Shown in pieces: positions 7,857 through 15,956 of a stretch of 64,000 nucleotides of DNA. The stretch is from Pelomonas sp051857475 (GTDB lineage Bacteria; Pseudomonadota; Gammaproteobacteria; Burkholderiales; Burkholderiaceae_C): assembly GCF_051857475.1 (NCBI RefSeq), contig NZ_JBPZGZ010000001.1, positions 1-64,000 on the forward strand, read 5' to 3'. The notes below the pieces were generated by a model. It was not told the DNA's origin. It saw only the letters and a program-made list of their open reading frames with translations, and did no database searches. The translations under genes were made by a program, and so were the position numbers. The first letter of the stretch is position 1, and the number at the start of each line of letters is the position of its first letter.

Positions 7857-8531
7857 ATGAAAGTGTTGTTTGTTCTGACATCCAACGGATTTTTGGGGTC
7901 AACAGGTCAGGCTACGGGTACCTGGCTTTCTGAATTTTTGGTTCCCTACCGATACTTTGTAGATCGTGGGATTGATGTCGCGGTTGCTTCGGTCAAAGGT
8001 GGAGATGCACCTCTTGATCCGTCAAGTGTCGAAGCTCAAAAATCAACGGGAACTGAGCTGGATCCTCAAAGTAAGGCGCTTCTTAGGAACTCGCTTTGTC
8101 TAGCGTCAAATTTCGCTCAATTGAGCGACTGTGATGCCATCTTCTTCCCAGGTGGCAGCGGTGGCATGTGGGATTTTCCAGATTCGGAAGCTGTTCAATG
8201 GGCTGTTGAATATTGCTTGACCAACGGTAAAGTCGTTGCGGCGTTGTGTCATGGCGTGGCAGGTCTGGTTTCGGCGCGGGCCTCATCGGGTGATTCGGTG
8301 CTGCATGGGAGGCGTGTTACTGGTTTTTCGGATGCAGAGGAACTCGAAATTGGCAGGGAGACCGTTGTGCCATTTTTGCTTGAATCGAAACTGCGGCAAT
8401 TGGGTGCTGAGTACCGATGCGCGTCAAATTGGCAACCTTGCGTGGAAATCGACGGTAAGTTAATTACTGGTCAAAATCCCGCGTCAGCGGCAATGCTGGC
8501 GGAGGCAGTCTACTCAGTCTTGACTCGATGA
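7857..8531 (+). CDS. DJ-1/PfpI family protein (type 1 glutamine-amidotransferase-like)
   Basis: A 224-residue protein of the Hsp31 / glyoxalase III-like branch of the DJ-1 superfamily. It has the family's opening (KVLFVLTSN), the STGQATGTWLSE block with conserved Glu26, and the nucleophile elbow ALCHG with Cys131, followed by GRRVTGFSDAEE. Relatives detoxify methylglyoxal or act as chaperone or deglycase; which applies here cannot be told. It lies 27 bp after the membrane-protein gene and 40 bp before the GNAT gene, so the three may be co-transcribed. The full family length is present. Confidence 0.85.
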   Translation: MKVLFVLTSNGFLGSTGQATGTWLSEFLVPYRYFVDRGIDVAVASVKGGDAPLDPSSVEAQKSTGTELDPQSKALLRNSLCLASNFAQLSDCDAIFFPGGSGGMWDFPDSEAVQWAVEYCLTNGKVVAALCHGVAGLVSARASSGDSVLHGRRVTGFSDAEELEIGRETVVPFLLESKLRQLGAEYRCASNWQPCVEIDGKLITGQNPASAAMLAEAVYSVLTR

Positions 8532-8571
8532 TGTGGTCGGTGGAGCGTCAACGTCGCCAAGGGATGAGCGA

Positions 8572-9090
8572 ATGAAACTCATCAAGTCGCAGGATTCGCG
8601 CGCTGTGCGCTTGCTTCAGACAGACGGCGAGGTAATTGAAGCGCTTCAGGTGCTACGATGCGCGAGCCAGCGTATGCGGCGTATGGGTGTGCCGTATTGG
8701 CAACCCAGAGAATTGGGTTTGGGGGCTTTGATAGGGCGACGTATTTGCGGGGAGTTGATCGGTGGGTTTGAGAATTCAAAGCTATGTGCCACTATGCAAT
8801 TGCATTTGCACGACACTGAGTTCTGGCCCGAAGCTATTCGTGGCGACGCTATATATCTGCACAAATTGGCAGTTGCCGAGCGACATGCAAGACAGGGGTG
8901 GGGCGACACGATGGTGTCGTGGGCTGCAGTCTTCGCCGTCCGCGAGAGCTGTTCACGATTGAGGCTTGATGTCGTTCCTGGCGCCTTGGAGCGCTACTAC
9001 GAGCTTCTCGGCTTCCAACCGGTTGGCGAGGTCAGATCAGCCCGCGCGGGAGGCACCGTCATCAAGATGGAGCGACTCTTGAAGATGTAG
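8572..9090 (+). CDS. GNAT family N-acetyltransferase
   Basis: A 172-residue protein with the GNAT layout: a central strand ending AIYLHKLAVAERHARQGWGD, where RHARQGWG occupies the acetyl-CoA pyrophosphate-binding site (R/Q-x-x-G-x-G/A), then a helix and LRLDVVPGALERYYELLGF (strand, then motif B with YYELLGF). It would move an acetyl group from acetyl-CoA to an unknown amine. The ATG at 8572 is preferred over a GTG at 8533 because the extra 13 residues add nothing to the fold. Confidence 0.75.
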   Translation: MKLIKSQDSRAVRLLQTDGEVIEALQVLRCASQRMRRMGVPYWQPRELGLGALIGRRICGELIGGFENSKLCATMQLHLHDTEFWPEAIRGDAIYLHKLAVAERHARQGWGDTMVSWAAVFAVRESCSRLRLDVVPGALERYYELLGFQPVGEVRSARAGGTVIKMERLLKM

Positions 9091-9449
9091 ATCGTCCAGG
9101 CAGCGCAACAGTCAGTCGTTTTTGCTGGGCAGAGCATTCATCGATGCTGCCTGCGCAAGGAGTCTTGCAGCGGTGTTCGTCAGCGTGGAGGTCCCGGCCG
9201 AAGGTATTTCCTTGGCGCACCCCCGCCTCAATTCATCCCATTTTTAGCCCACTCGATAAGAACTCTGAATCTACGGGATTTCGGAGTGGCGTCGTGGCTT
9301 TAGGGATGGGACGTTCAACCATTTTGGGATGGAGACTGCGTTGCGGCCGAGAGGTCCGGGGGGGGGGGCGATCGTCGGCGGGAGGGCATGCTACGCGCTT
9401 CTACGTCGGGTCAAGTACTCACTATTTAACTTCGTTAGGGCGGTAACCA
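9091..9449. other. 359-bp non-coding gap with a G homopolymer
   Basis: No convincing gene. Two short open frames cross the run of G residues at 9358-9368 but match nothing. The region upstream of 9450 should hold the promoter of the DUF3108-like gene. Confidence 0.4.
9358..9368 (+). repeat. Homopolymeric G tract, 11 bases
   Basis: An uninterrupted run of 11 G lies about 80 bp upstream of the DUF3108-like gene at 9450. Long G tracts change length by slipped-strand mispairing and can alter promoter spacing or frame. The exact length in an assembly is often unreliable. Confidence 0.8.
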
Positions 9450-10268
9450 ATGAATTTCCACTGTTCTCGCTGGATCGTCGTTTCACTTTTATCCGGGGCC
9501 ATGATCATGGCGTCGGGCGCAGAGGTGATTCCAACACAGACCCTGCACGTTGGAGACAAACTCGCACGAATTCAGTTGTTGACAGCATCGGATCGCACAT
9601 ATTTGCGCTACACCGTTGATGGTGATGGAAAGCGCAGCGCGGTGGATATTTGGCGCCGAACGGTTTCTTTTGAGAATGCAGGACGTGATCGCGTGATGCG
9701 TATTTCTCAACGCTGGGATGGCAATACTCCTGAAGAATATCGCTTGATGCAAGAGTCAACATTCAGGGCTAGCGATATGAAGCCGATCGAGCATCGGAGA
9801 AATAGCTTCAGAGCGGGCAAAAGTAGCGAACGTACTTATCAATTTCTGGATGGAAAGATCATCGGTTCGGCAAACGAGGTCACGCCTGCGATGGATGTCA
9901 AGGCGGACGAGCCAATGTTCAATTTTGAAACTGATATTGAATTGTTGCAAACGCTGCCTTTGGCGCGCCACTACTCTGTAAGTATTCCTTTTTATGATCC
10001 AGGACGCGATCCTCCCAATCGTTATCGATTTGACGTGATCGGTGAAGACAAGCTCAAGATGCCGGATGGCCGGCTAATTGATGCATGGATTGTCGCCTGC
10101 AACTACAATGACAAAAACGGTCCCGTTCAACGCTTTTGGTTTGCTAAGCAGACCCAAGTCATGATTCAAGAAGAGGTCACGCTTCCAGACGGCCTTTCCC
10201 ATTTCAAGACGCTTCTTTGGGACGAGCCAAAGTCATTGGTGCCACTGAAGCCGTCAAAGTCTTCCTGA
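9450..10268 (+). CDS. DUF3108-like secreted protein (copy 1)
   Basis: A 272-residue protein with an N-terminal signal peptide (about 1-23, ending MASGA) and a beta-rich body. It resembles the DUF3108 family of periplasmic proteins (features such as SAVDIWRRTVSF, RYRFDVIGEDKLKMPDGR and QRFWFAKQTQVMIQEE), whose function is not established. It has a close paralogue at 19435, alike along the whole length. A G-rich ribosome site (AGGGCGG) precedes the ATG, and a weak GC hairpin follows at about 10301-10330. The pair brackets a TonB receptor, which hints at a cell-envelope role. Confidence 0.65.
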   Translation: MNFHCSRWIVVSLLSGAMIMASGAEVIPTQTLHVGDKLARIQLLTASDRTYLRYTVDGDGKRSAVDIWRRTVSFENAGRDRVMRISQRWDGNTPEEYRLMQESTFRASDMKPIEHRRNSFRAGKSSERTYQFLDGKIIGSANEVTPAMDVKADEPMFNFETDIELLQTLPLARHYSVSIPFYDPGRDPPNRYRFDVIGEDKLKMPDGRLIDAWIVACNYNDKNGPVQRFWFAKQTQVMIQEEVTLPDGLSHFKTLLWDEPKSLVPLKPSKSS

Positions 10269-10841
10269 GCAGGCCTCGCTACATGGCCTGAGCACAAACG
10301 CGCCCGGAAGGGTTGGTTCCTCGCCGGGCGTCCTTGGTTTCAGTTGTGCTTTATAGGGGCCCAATTTCCTAGCGGCTGATTGATTGTGCTTGAAAGATTG
10401 ACGAAATAGCCAGAGTGGCCAGGGGTGGCGAAGGCGGCCAATAGTATGAAGATGGTCGCTGCTTGTGAAAATGTTTTCAATTTGACGCGCCGGCAATGTT
10501 ATGGAGCAAGGAATTTACGATGGCCGCGCTGCTGGTGCAACTGCGATAGTTCGTATGATTCTTGTATGAATCTGCAGGCGGTCAGTGCTTCTTCGCCGGC
10601 CGGGCACGGCTCCGATGAACGGTTGCAGTTATTGATTTACAGACGACTTTCGATCCATTTTCCGACTAGTCCTTGCATGTATTAGAGTTGCGTGGAGGCG
10701 ATGCTCGCTGCAGATCTTCTTGGATTCGGCTGGGCGGATGCGGGAGTTCAGAGCGGGCCCCTCGGTATGCCGCAATGTCGTGCGGCGTCTCAGATTCCCA
10801 GCCAATCCGCACCGCGCCGGGGCTTCCGAAGCTCAGAATCG
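10269..10841. other. 573-bp gap without a supported gene
   Basis: The first 65 bp hold a 7-bp GC stem (10301-10307 / 10324-10330) that may end transcription of the DUF3108-like gene. The rest shows only short frames with no ribosome site or recognisable product. The convergent stop of the protease fusion is at 10842. Confidence 0.4.
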
Positions 10842-13202
10842 TTAGGCGTCGCGGATTGCCCGCTCGATCTCGTTCACGGTCACAGACTCGATGAAGCTTG
10901 GATCTTCATAGAGAGTCTTGACGGCGTCGGAATCGACGCGCCCTGGGTTGACACCGCCACCGCCTGCAACCCACGCCGACTCCCAGACCATCGCAAGTGT
11001 CCGTACGCCAAGTGCGAGAACCTTGCCTGTCGGTGTGGCGAGGTCGTGCCAGAGCGCAGCGGCGTGCGGGAGTGAGTTGGGTTGGAAGCTGCGCTCGTAC
11101 GCATCGATGATCTTGCGAGGCGGCAGGACCTTTGCGACGTCCCGCATGCATTTCAGTGTTGCCACTGCGGCGCTCTGTCCATCTGGCACGAGTTGCATGC
11201 CGTGATTGGCGCCGAGGTTCTTTGCAATTTCAGGGAAGAGCTGGTCTTCGCGAGCTGCCTTGTTGAGCATGTCTGTTTCATAGGCTGAGTGCACGCCTTC
11301 GCCCCGATACGCCGGCAGCTTGTTCTTCTGCTTGTCCTTGCGGCTGCTGCTCAGTCTGGGGATATCCGGCTCTTCATCCTTGATGCCATCGGAGTAGATG
11401 GAGCCGTGCAAAGGTTGTGATGAGTCACCGATGTAGTGGGCAAGGGTGCCTGCGGCAGCGATGAAGCGCGTTGGGTCGGTTCCGGCATATTTCTGCAGGT
11501 GGACGAAGTACTGCCAGACTCGGAAGGGCAGGATGCCGCGATGCAGCACATCAACCGTTTCAGGAAACGTATCGAAGTAGCGATTCCAGTCGTCGGCCGT
11601 GATGAGGTTGGGATTGCCGACGCAGGCTTCCGTCAGCGTGGGCGCGCCGTCAAAAGGCCGATCGGCATCGCAATGATGATTGGCGTGCTCAGGGCCGGTT
11701 GATCTCACGCCGCCAGATCGGGTGTCTCTCCCGCCCACAACACCGATGTCTTCGCCGTTCTTGTTCGGATGAGGCGAGGGATAGTTTTTCCAGACGATAT
11801 CGGGAACGTCGGCCAGCGGCACGAATCCGGCGTCAATCAGATCCTTGCCCTTGGGTTCCTTGGTGAGCTGGTCGACCTCGATGCTGATGAGATCGGCGTT
11901 GTCGCTCAAGAACGCCTTCAGTTCTGGATCCTTGACTTGAGCGATTGCCAGCGACCCGATCGAGTAGTGCCCCAGGGCTCCCCAGGTGCCCGAGACACCA
12001 TCGCTTCCTTCTACAACCAGCTCTACGTCCAGGAGCTTGCAAACATTGCTCAGCCCGGTGGCGAGCGAGAAGGTCGAGCGCTCCTTGCTATCGACGAAGG
12101 TCTGTGCGCCCCACTCGATGGCCAAAGGGCGCAAGTCTCGTTTCATCATCGGCCGCTTGTCCTCGCTGCCATCGGGCAACGGCATCTGGAGCTGCCAAAG
12201 CGCGCCGGAGTCACCGGGCCGTGCGCCCGACGAGCCTTCCTTGGGCGAGATCAAAAAGTCGCTGACGTAGTCGAAGCCGCCGACCGATTTGTAGCGGTAG
12301 AACATCCCCTTGATGACCCCTTCGAGGACCCCCGAGGCGGCGCCGACTGCAACCACTGGTTGGTCCATCAGTCTTCGCAAGGACAGGTTCTGCTCATAGA
12401 TGTCAAAGAGTGGCTTGATCGGAGGCAGCTGGTAGACGTTGGGGGTCCATTGCCGTAGATCCTCAAGACGCACAAGACCCACGTCGAGATTCAGCCAGGT
12501 CTGGCGCAAGGGCAGGGCGGGGTAGACCTCGGAGAAAAGTTTGCGTGTGATCTGAAGGGGGCTGCTCACGCCTACCTGTTCGACATGCGATCGCAGACCT
12601 ACCTGCACGGGTGTGCCCTCCTCGCCGCAGGCATGGCGGGCGGTCAAGGCATAGGTGAGATGTCCGTCGGAGACGAGGCAACCGACGGTAGCGAATCGGG
12701 GTTCTTGCTGGATCTCGACACGAACCGGCAAGCCTGCGCCGAAGATGCCAGCGGGCCGCATCACGGGCTGACGTCCGATGGACTCTTTCTGTGCAACGGG
12801 CGGTGCGAGGACGGTGCAAACCGGCACGGCCCGCCCGTCAGGCAGGTACAAGCGCTTGGGGACGATGTCCGTCGCGCGCGGGCTCCCCGGTCGGCCGAAC
12901 GCCGTCTCGTCAGTCCATTCGCGCACAAGCACCAGGATGCATGGCCATGAGTAGTCGCGCACCTGAGAGTTGTCGAATCTTCTGGGATAAGTCTTCTTGT
13001 CGCGGCTCTTGCCACCCCGGTCCAGGATGCGCGAATCGGGCCAGTCCTCATCGTTTCGAATGAGATAGAGCCCCACCGCCGTCCCCACCACGTTGGCTTT
13101 GCTCATCAGGTGAAAGTGGTAGAGGTCGCGAGCCTCAACCAGATCCCTGAGGGACAGTACCGAGAAGGCGTGAGTGGACTCTGCTTCAGAAGATTCAGAC
13201 AT
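10842..13202 (-). CDS. Trypsin-like protease fused to an S1/P1-nuclease-like zinc hydrolase
   Basis: A 786-residue protein. Residues about 20-400 form a trypsin-like domain of the Nal1-like type (N-terminal NVVGTAVGLYLIR segment) with His190 (LTARHACG), Asp240 (NLDVGLV) and Ser332 (RPGDSGALW). Residues 407 to about 780 match S1/P1 nuclease and zinc phospholipase C folds: WGALGH at 407-412, HxxD at 509-512, H589-x3-D593-x5-H599 (AHYIGDSSQPLHG), and His638 with Glu642 where P1 nuclease has Asp. All expected zinc ligands are plausibly present. In this family the Trp is residue 1 and its free amine binds zinc, so cleavage before Trp407 would be needed for activity. No signal peptide is seen. GGGAGAGG lies before the chosen ATG. 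The substrate (nucleic acid or phospholipid) is unknown. Confidence 0.75.
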   Translation of the reverse strand: MSESSEAESTHAFSVLSLRDLVEARDLYHFHLMSKANVVGTAVGLYLIRNDEDWPDSRILDRGGKSRDKKTYPRRFDNSQVRDYSWPCILVLVREWTDETAFGRPGSPRATDIVPKRLYLPDGRAVPVCTVLAPPVAQKESIGRQPVMRPAGIFGAGLPVRVEIQQEPRFATVGCLVSDGHLTYALTARHACGEEGTPVQVGLRSHVEQVGVSSPLQITRKLFSEVYPALPLRQTWLNLDVGLVRLEDLRQWTPNVYQLPPIKPLFDIYEQNLSLRRLMDQPVVAVGAASGVLEGVIKGMFYRYKSVGGFDYVSDFLISPKEGSSGARPGDSGALWQLQMPLPDGSEDKRPMMKRDLRPLAIEWGAQTFVDSKERSTFSLATGLSNVCKLLDVELVVEGSDGVSGTWGALGHYSIGSLAIAQVKDPELKAFLSDNADLISIEVDQLTKEPKGKDLIDAGFVPLADVPDIVWKNYPSPHPNKNGEDIGVVGGRDTRSGGVRSTGPEHANHHCDADRPFDGAPTLTEACVGNPNLITADDWNRYFDTFPETVDVLHRGILPFRVWQYFVHLQKYAGTDPTRFIAAAGTLAHYIGDSSQPLHGSIYSDGIKDEEPDIPRLSSSRKDKQKNKLPAYRGEGVHSAYETDMLNKAAREDQLFPEIAKNLGANHGMQLVPDGQSAAVATLKCMRDVAKVLPPRKIIDAYERSFQPNSLPHAAALWHDLATPTGKVLALGVRTLAMVWESAWVAGGGGVNPGRVDSDAVKTLYEDPSFIESVTVNEIERAIRDA

Positions 13203-13576
13203 GGACCTCTCCCTTAAGCGGCTCAGTGTGAGCCTTTTGCTGCGCGATCGAGGCTGGCTTGCTCGGTGCTGGCGGCCAGCATGGGTGCGCAAGAAGTCAG
13301 CGGGATGACGGATCCCGTGAGAGCACCGGCTGCGCGGTTCTAACGCGACGTGCTGTGGTAAGCATCCATAGAAATGACGACAGCAAGATTTGCGCAAGCA
13401 AGCAAAGGGGAGGTTCTCCGATGGTGACGTTCCAGACTACGTCGATTCGTAGCCGTTGGGTGTCCTGCCTGCAAATATGGTTCGCGGGCTCGCATGGGTT
13501 GGATCCGGTGATCGGCGCCTGCGGCGATACCGATGGGGCGTCGCCCTTTCTATGCGTTTTGAGCCCGAGTCCTTTG
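13203..13576. other. Divergent intergenic region
   Basis: This 374-bp region separates the protease fusion (minus) from the lipoprotein gene (plus) and should contain both promoters. A strong ribosome-site-like AGGGGAGG precedes an in-frame ATG at 13421. That could be an upstream start for the lipoprotein frame or a short leader peptide, but the lipoprotein signal only makes sense from 13577. Confidence 0.4.
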
Positions 13577-14332
13577 ATGCCTTTTTCGTGTTCCTCTCTT
13601 CGCCGCGCTGCTGCTGCGCTGCTCGGTGCTCTCATTTGCTTCACATCGCTTGTGGGCTGTGATGGCGCCTTCATTGGGGATCGAGAGGGTGGATACCGGG
13701 TTTCGGAAGCCATAGAGGTCCACCTGGCCGCATCGAGTTCATTGAAGGTCAATGGCTTCGAGGTTGCCGCTGGGTCTTCAAAGACGATTACCGGTAGCTT
13801 CATGCGCTCTGACTACTTGAATGACACCTTTGAAGGACTGCCGGTGAAGCGAAGTGTCGTGACGCTGGAGCTGAGCTATGCCAGCCCGGGAGAAATCGTC
13901 GGTCGCAGGTCTGTTCGAAAGGACTATTTCGACGGCATCTTCAACCCGCGCGGGTACTACGACGACGGTTTGGCAAGCGGGGTGTCGGACTATGCGGTCG
14001 TGCGCAATCTTTCGATGCTCCCGACGGCGCCGCGTGGTGGTGAATCGGGAACGTGGTTTGAACTCACGCACTTCGAGAGTGGAGCAAGAAAGGTCGTCAC
14101 GGGGCTCACGACGGTGAGCTATGCGTTTGCCGTGGCCGTGGCCGGATCGCCTGGAGCGCTGACCATCACGATGGCCACCATGGATGGCAGTCAAGCGCCC
14201 GTCTCTACGATCACGTCGATCTACGAGATCGCATTGACGCCATCAGGCTATTCCTCGATCGCACCCGCAAGGCTGCTCAAGCAGGTGAAGGTCCTTTCCG
14301 ACGGATCGCGAACAGAGCTGACCTACTCTTGA
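13577..14332 (+). CDS. Putative lipoprotein, unknown
   Basis: A 251-residue protein with a clear lipoprotein signal: basic start (SLRR), hydrophobic run AAAALLGALICF, lipobox LVGC with Cys at about residue 28. The mature part is beta-rich with several Thr/Ser/Val strands (VVTLELSYASPGEI, GTWFELTHFESGARKVVTG, TVSYAFAVAVAG) and repeated YxxG features; no family is recognised. It is transcribed away from the protease fusion. A longer reading from 13421 exists but would bury the signal sequence. Most likely it is anchored in the outer membrane. Confidence 0.6.
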   Translation: MPFSCSSLRRAAAALLGALICFTSLVGCDGAFIGDREGGYRVSEAIEVHLAASSSLKVNGFEVAAGSSKTITGSFMRSDYLNDTFEGLPVKRSVVTLELSYASPGEIVGRRSVRKDYFDGIFNPRGYYDDGLASGVSDYAVVRNLSMLPTAPRGGESGTWFELTHFESGARKVVTGLTTVSYAFAVAVAGSPGALTITMATMDGSQAPVSTITSIYEIALTPSGYSSIAPARLLKQVKVLSDGSRTELTYS

Positions 14333-14593
14333 AGGTGTGCGGCGCGACAGACGCGTAGGCTTCAGCAGGCTCAAGGCTGGCGCGTTTAGTCGGCCAGCGA
14401 CCCAGAAGCAGTTCCGAGGTGGTTTGGAGTGGCGGTCTTGGTTGTCGCGGCGATCCGCGCTCCCTTGAAGGCCCATGCTCGAGTGCATCAACGAGCCCGT
14501 CGCTCTGATGTCGAATCGAGTCCGACGTAAGGTGATTGGCGATGTCGCTGGGCGGGGAGCGACTCGAAGAGGAGAGGGCTTCAGCCGCTGATT
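14333..14593. other. Gap upstream of the HipB-like gene
   Basis: About 260 bp (309 bp when the operator is included) with no supported gene. Only short unmatched frames are present. Confidence 0.4.
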
Positions 14594-14640
14594 TGAAAAT
14601 AGAATTTACTGAAAAGGTATGTGGCGGTAAATTCTATTTG
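14594..14640 (+). promoter_or_regulatory. Inverted-repeat operator and promoter of the HipB-like gene
   Basis: A 13-bp inverted repeat, AAATAGAATTTAC at 14597-14609 and its exact complement at 14627-14639, has a 17-bp spacer and ends just before the ATG at 14642. A -35-like TTGAAA starts at 14594, with a possible -10 near 14617-14622 between the two arms. Placement across the promoter fits autorepression by the downstream helix-turn-helix protein, as in hipBA systems. Confidence 0.55.
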
Positions 14641-14641
14641 T

Positions 14642-15016
14642 ATGCCGAAGGTTTCCAAAGCGCTTCTTCAGATGCCTCCAGCGACTGCAAAGGCGTTGCA
14701 GAAGCTGGGGGCGGATCTCATGGTGGCCAGGCTGAGACGGAAACAGTCCCTCAAGACTTGGGCGACTCGTCTGGGGGTCACCATTCCGACGTTGTTGAGA
14801 TTGGAGGCGGGCGATCCATCTGTGAGTGTGGGCATCGTGGCGACTGCGCTCTGGTTGGTCGGGCGAGATGGTGAAGTCGCGCGGCTGGCGGCTCCTGAAT
14901 ACGACAAGGGTGCACTTGAACTCGACGTTCGGGAGGCCGTCAAGTTGGCCGATGATCGCGCGCGGGCAAGCGCAGAAGCGGCGCTCTCTGGTAGAGCCCG
15001 TCAAGCCAAGAAGTAG
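14642..15016 (+). CDS. HipB-like XRE-family regulator (antitoxin type)
   Basis: A 124-residue protein starting MPKVSKALLQMPP. Residues about 25-80 hold an XRE helix-turn-helix (LMVARLRRKQSLKTWATRLG followed by VTIPTLLRLEAGDPSVSVGI). The C-terminus is a charged helix. Proteins of this type precede hipA kinase genes in Burkholderiales and repress their own operon while binding the toxin. Here only fragments of hipA follow (15019-15236), so the regulator is an orphan. An ATG is chosen over a GTG seven codons earlier because the latter lies inside the operator. It is distinct from the HipB at 30342. Confidence 0.7.
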   Translation: MPKVSKALLQMPPATAKALQKLGADLMVARLRRKQSLKTWATRLGVTIPTLLRLEAGDPSVSVGIVATALWLVGRDGEVARLAAPEYDKGALELDVREAVKLADDRARASAEAALSGRARQAKK

Positions 15017-15018
15017 TC

Positions 15019-15236
15019 ATGCGTCACGACAGGCTTTTCCTCTGTTACCTCGAGAGCACTTCAAGACGTGCGGTGTGTCCGAGTCAGATACAGCGGCGAT
15101 CGCTCAGCATGTCGATGGTGACGCGTTGCGCGCCCGGCGAGACAGCCCCGCGCCAAAGGATTACGCATCCATGGCGAACGTGAGGCCGCGGCCCCTTCGA
15201 GCCTTGGTCCGATCAAGGACGCCAAGCAAGTGGTAG
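15019..15236 (+). pseudogene. hipA remnant with large internal deletion
   Basis: Two bases after the regulator's stop an ATG opens MRHDRLFLCYLE, the typical first residues of a HipA kinase. Then, after a frame change near 15055, the other frame reads HFKTCGVSESDTAAIAQHVD and GDALRARR, which looks like the C-terminal end of the same family (compare EAGVTVSDCDRIAGAF in the intact HipA at 29090). About 400 central codons, including all the kinase motifs, are missing. An internal deletion is the simplest explanation. Recognition rests on short motifs. Confidence 0.5.
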
Positions 15237-15956
15237 GACGGCTGTAGTCGCTGAAGGGGCGGGCCGTGCATCGTGTTTGGGTCTGGCGACGGCGTCATCT
15301 TCAGCAGTGAAAACATCATCTTCGACGAAGCCAGGGTGCCGTTCTCGCCGACACGTAGGGGATGCGACTGAAGTTGCGCAGCGATCCGCTTTAAGCCGGG
15401 CGAGTGCGAGGAGGTCGGGAAGCGGACCTGCATGGCCGTTGACCCGTTCAGCGACTTCCTGGAACTGCTGGAGTCCGCCAGCTTCGAGTTGATCCGGAAA
15501 GACCCGACGCCCCTCGTCGAACGCTTCTCGACCGACGCGTCAGCCAGCAGAACTACGCCAGAGGCTAGGCCAAGTAGCCGTGGCGTCGCGATGCAAATGC
15601 GAAGCACCAGTCCATCACTCCGCGTGCGACATCAGGTGTGCTCGTGGTGATTGAGCGGTGCATTCATGCCGGTTCGCTCGGCAAGAGATTTGCTAGAGAC
15701 CGGCGTCGGCTCGTTGTCGTTTACACCGCAATGAAGTCGCCCGAGATCTGAGCGATGACTACGAGTTCTTGTAGGTTTCAACGCGCGACTTTCGGCAGGA
15801 CTTTGCTGAAGAAGCAACTGTTTCCCTAGGGCGGCAACCTGCAATTCTGCAAATTACGCGCGAGCGTCACCTTGTCAAGGGGGGCATGCCTCACTGCGAC
15901 TTCAATGGAGTGGATCGCCAGACTGGCGCGATGTATTTCACTCAGCCTTCACGAAC
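15237..15956. other. 720-bp gap before the TonB receptor
   Basis: No supported gene. A frame at 15432-15650 (plus) begins MAVDPFSDFLELLE, faintly like the first residues of some AraC regulators, but degenerates quickly. The minus-strand frame 15161-15607 has no ribosome site and overlaps the hipA remnant. Decayed gene sequence is likely. Confidence 0.35.

Noticed and set aside
15161..15607. A 148-codon minus frame near the hipA remnant
   Set aside because: No ribosome site or recognisable motif, and it overlaps the remnant of hipA on the plus strand.
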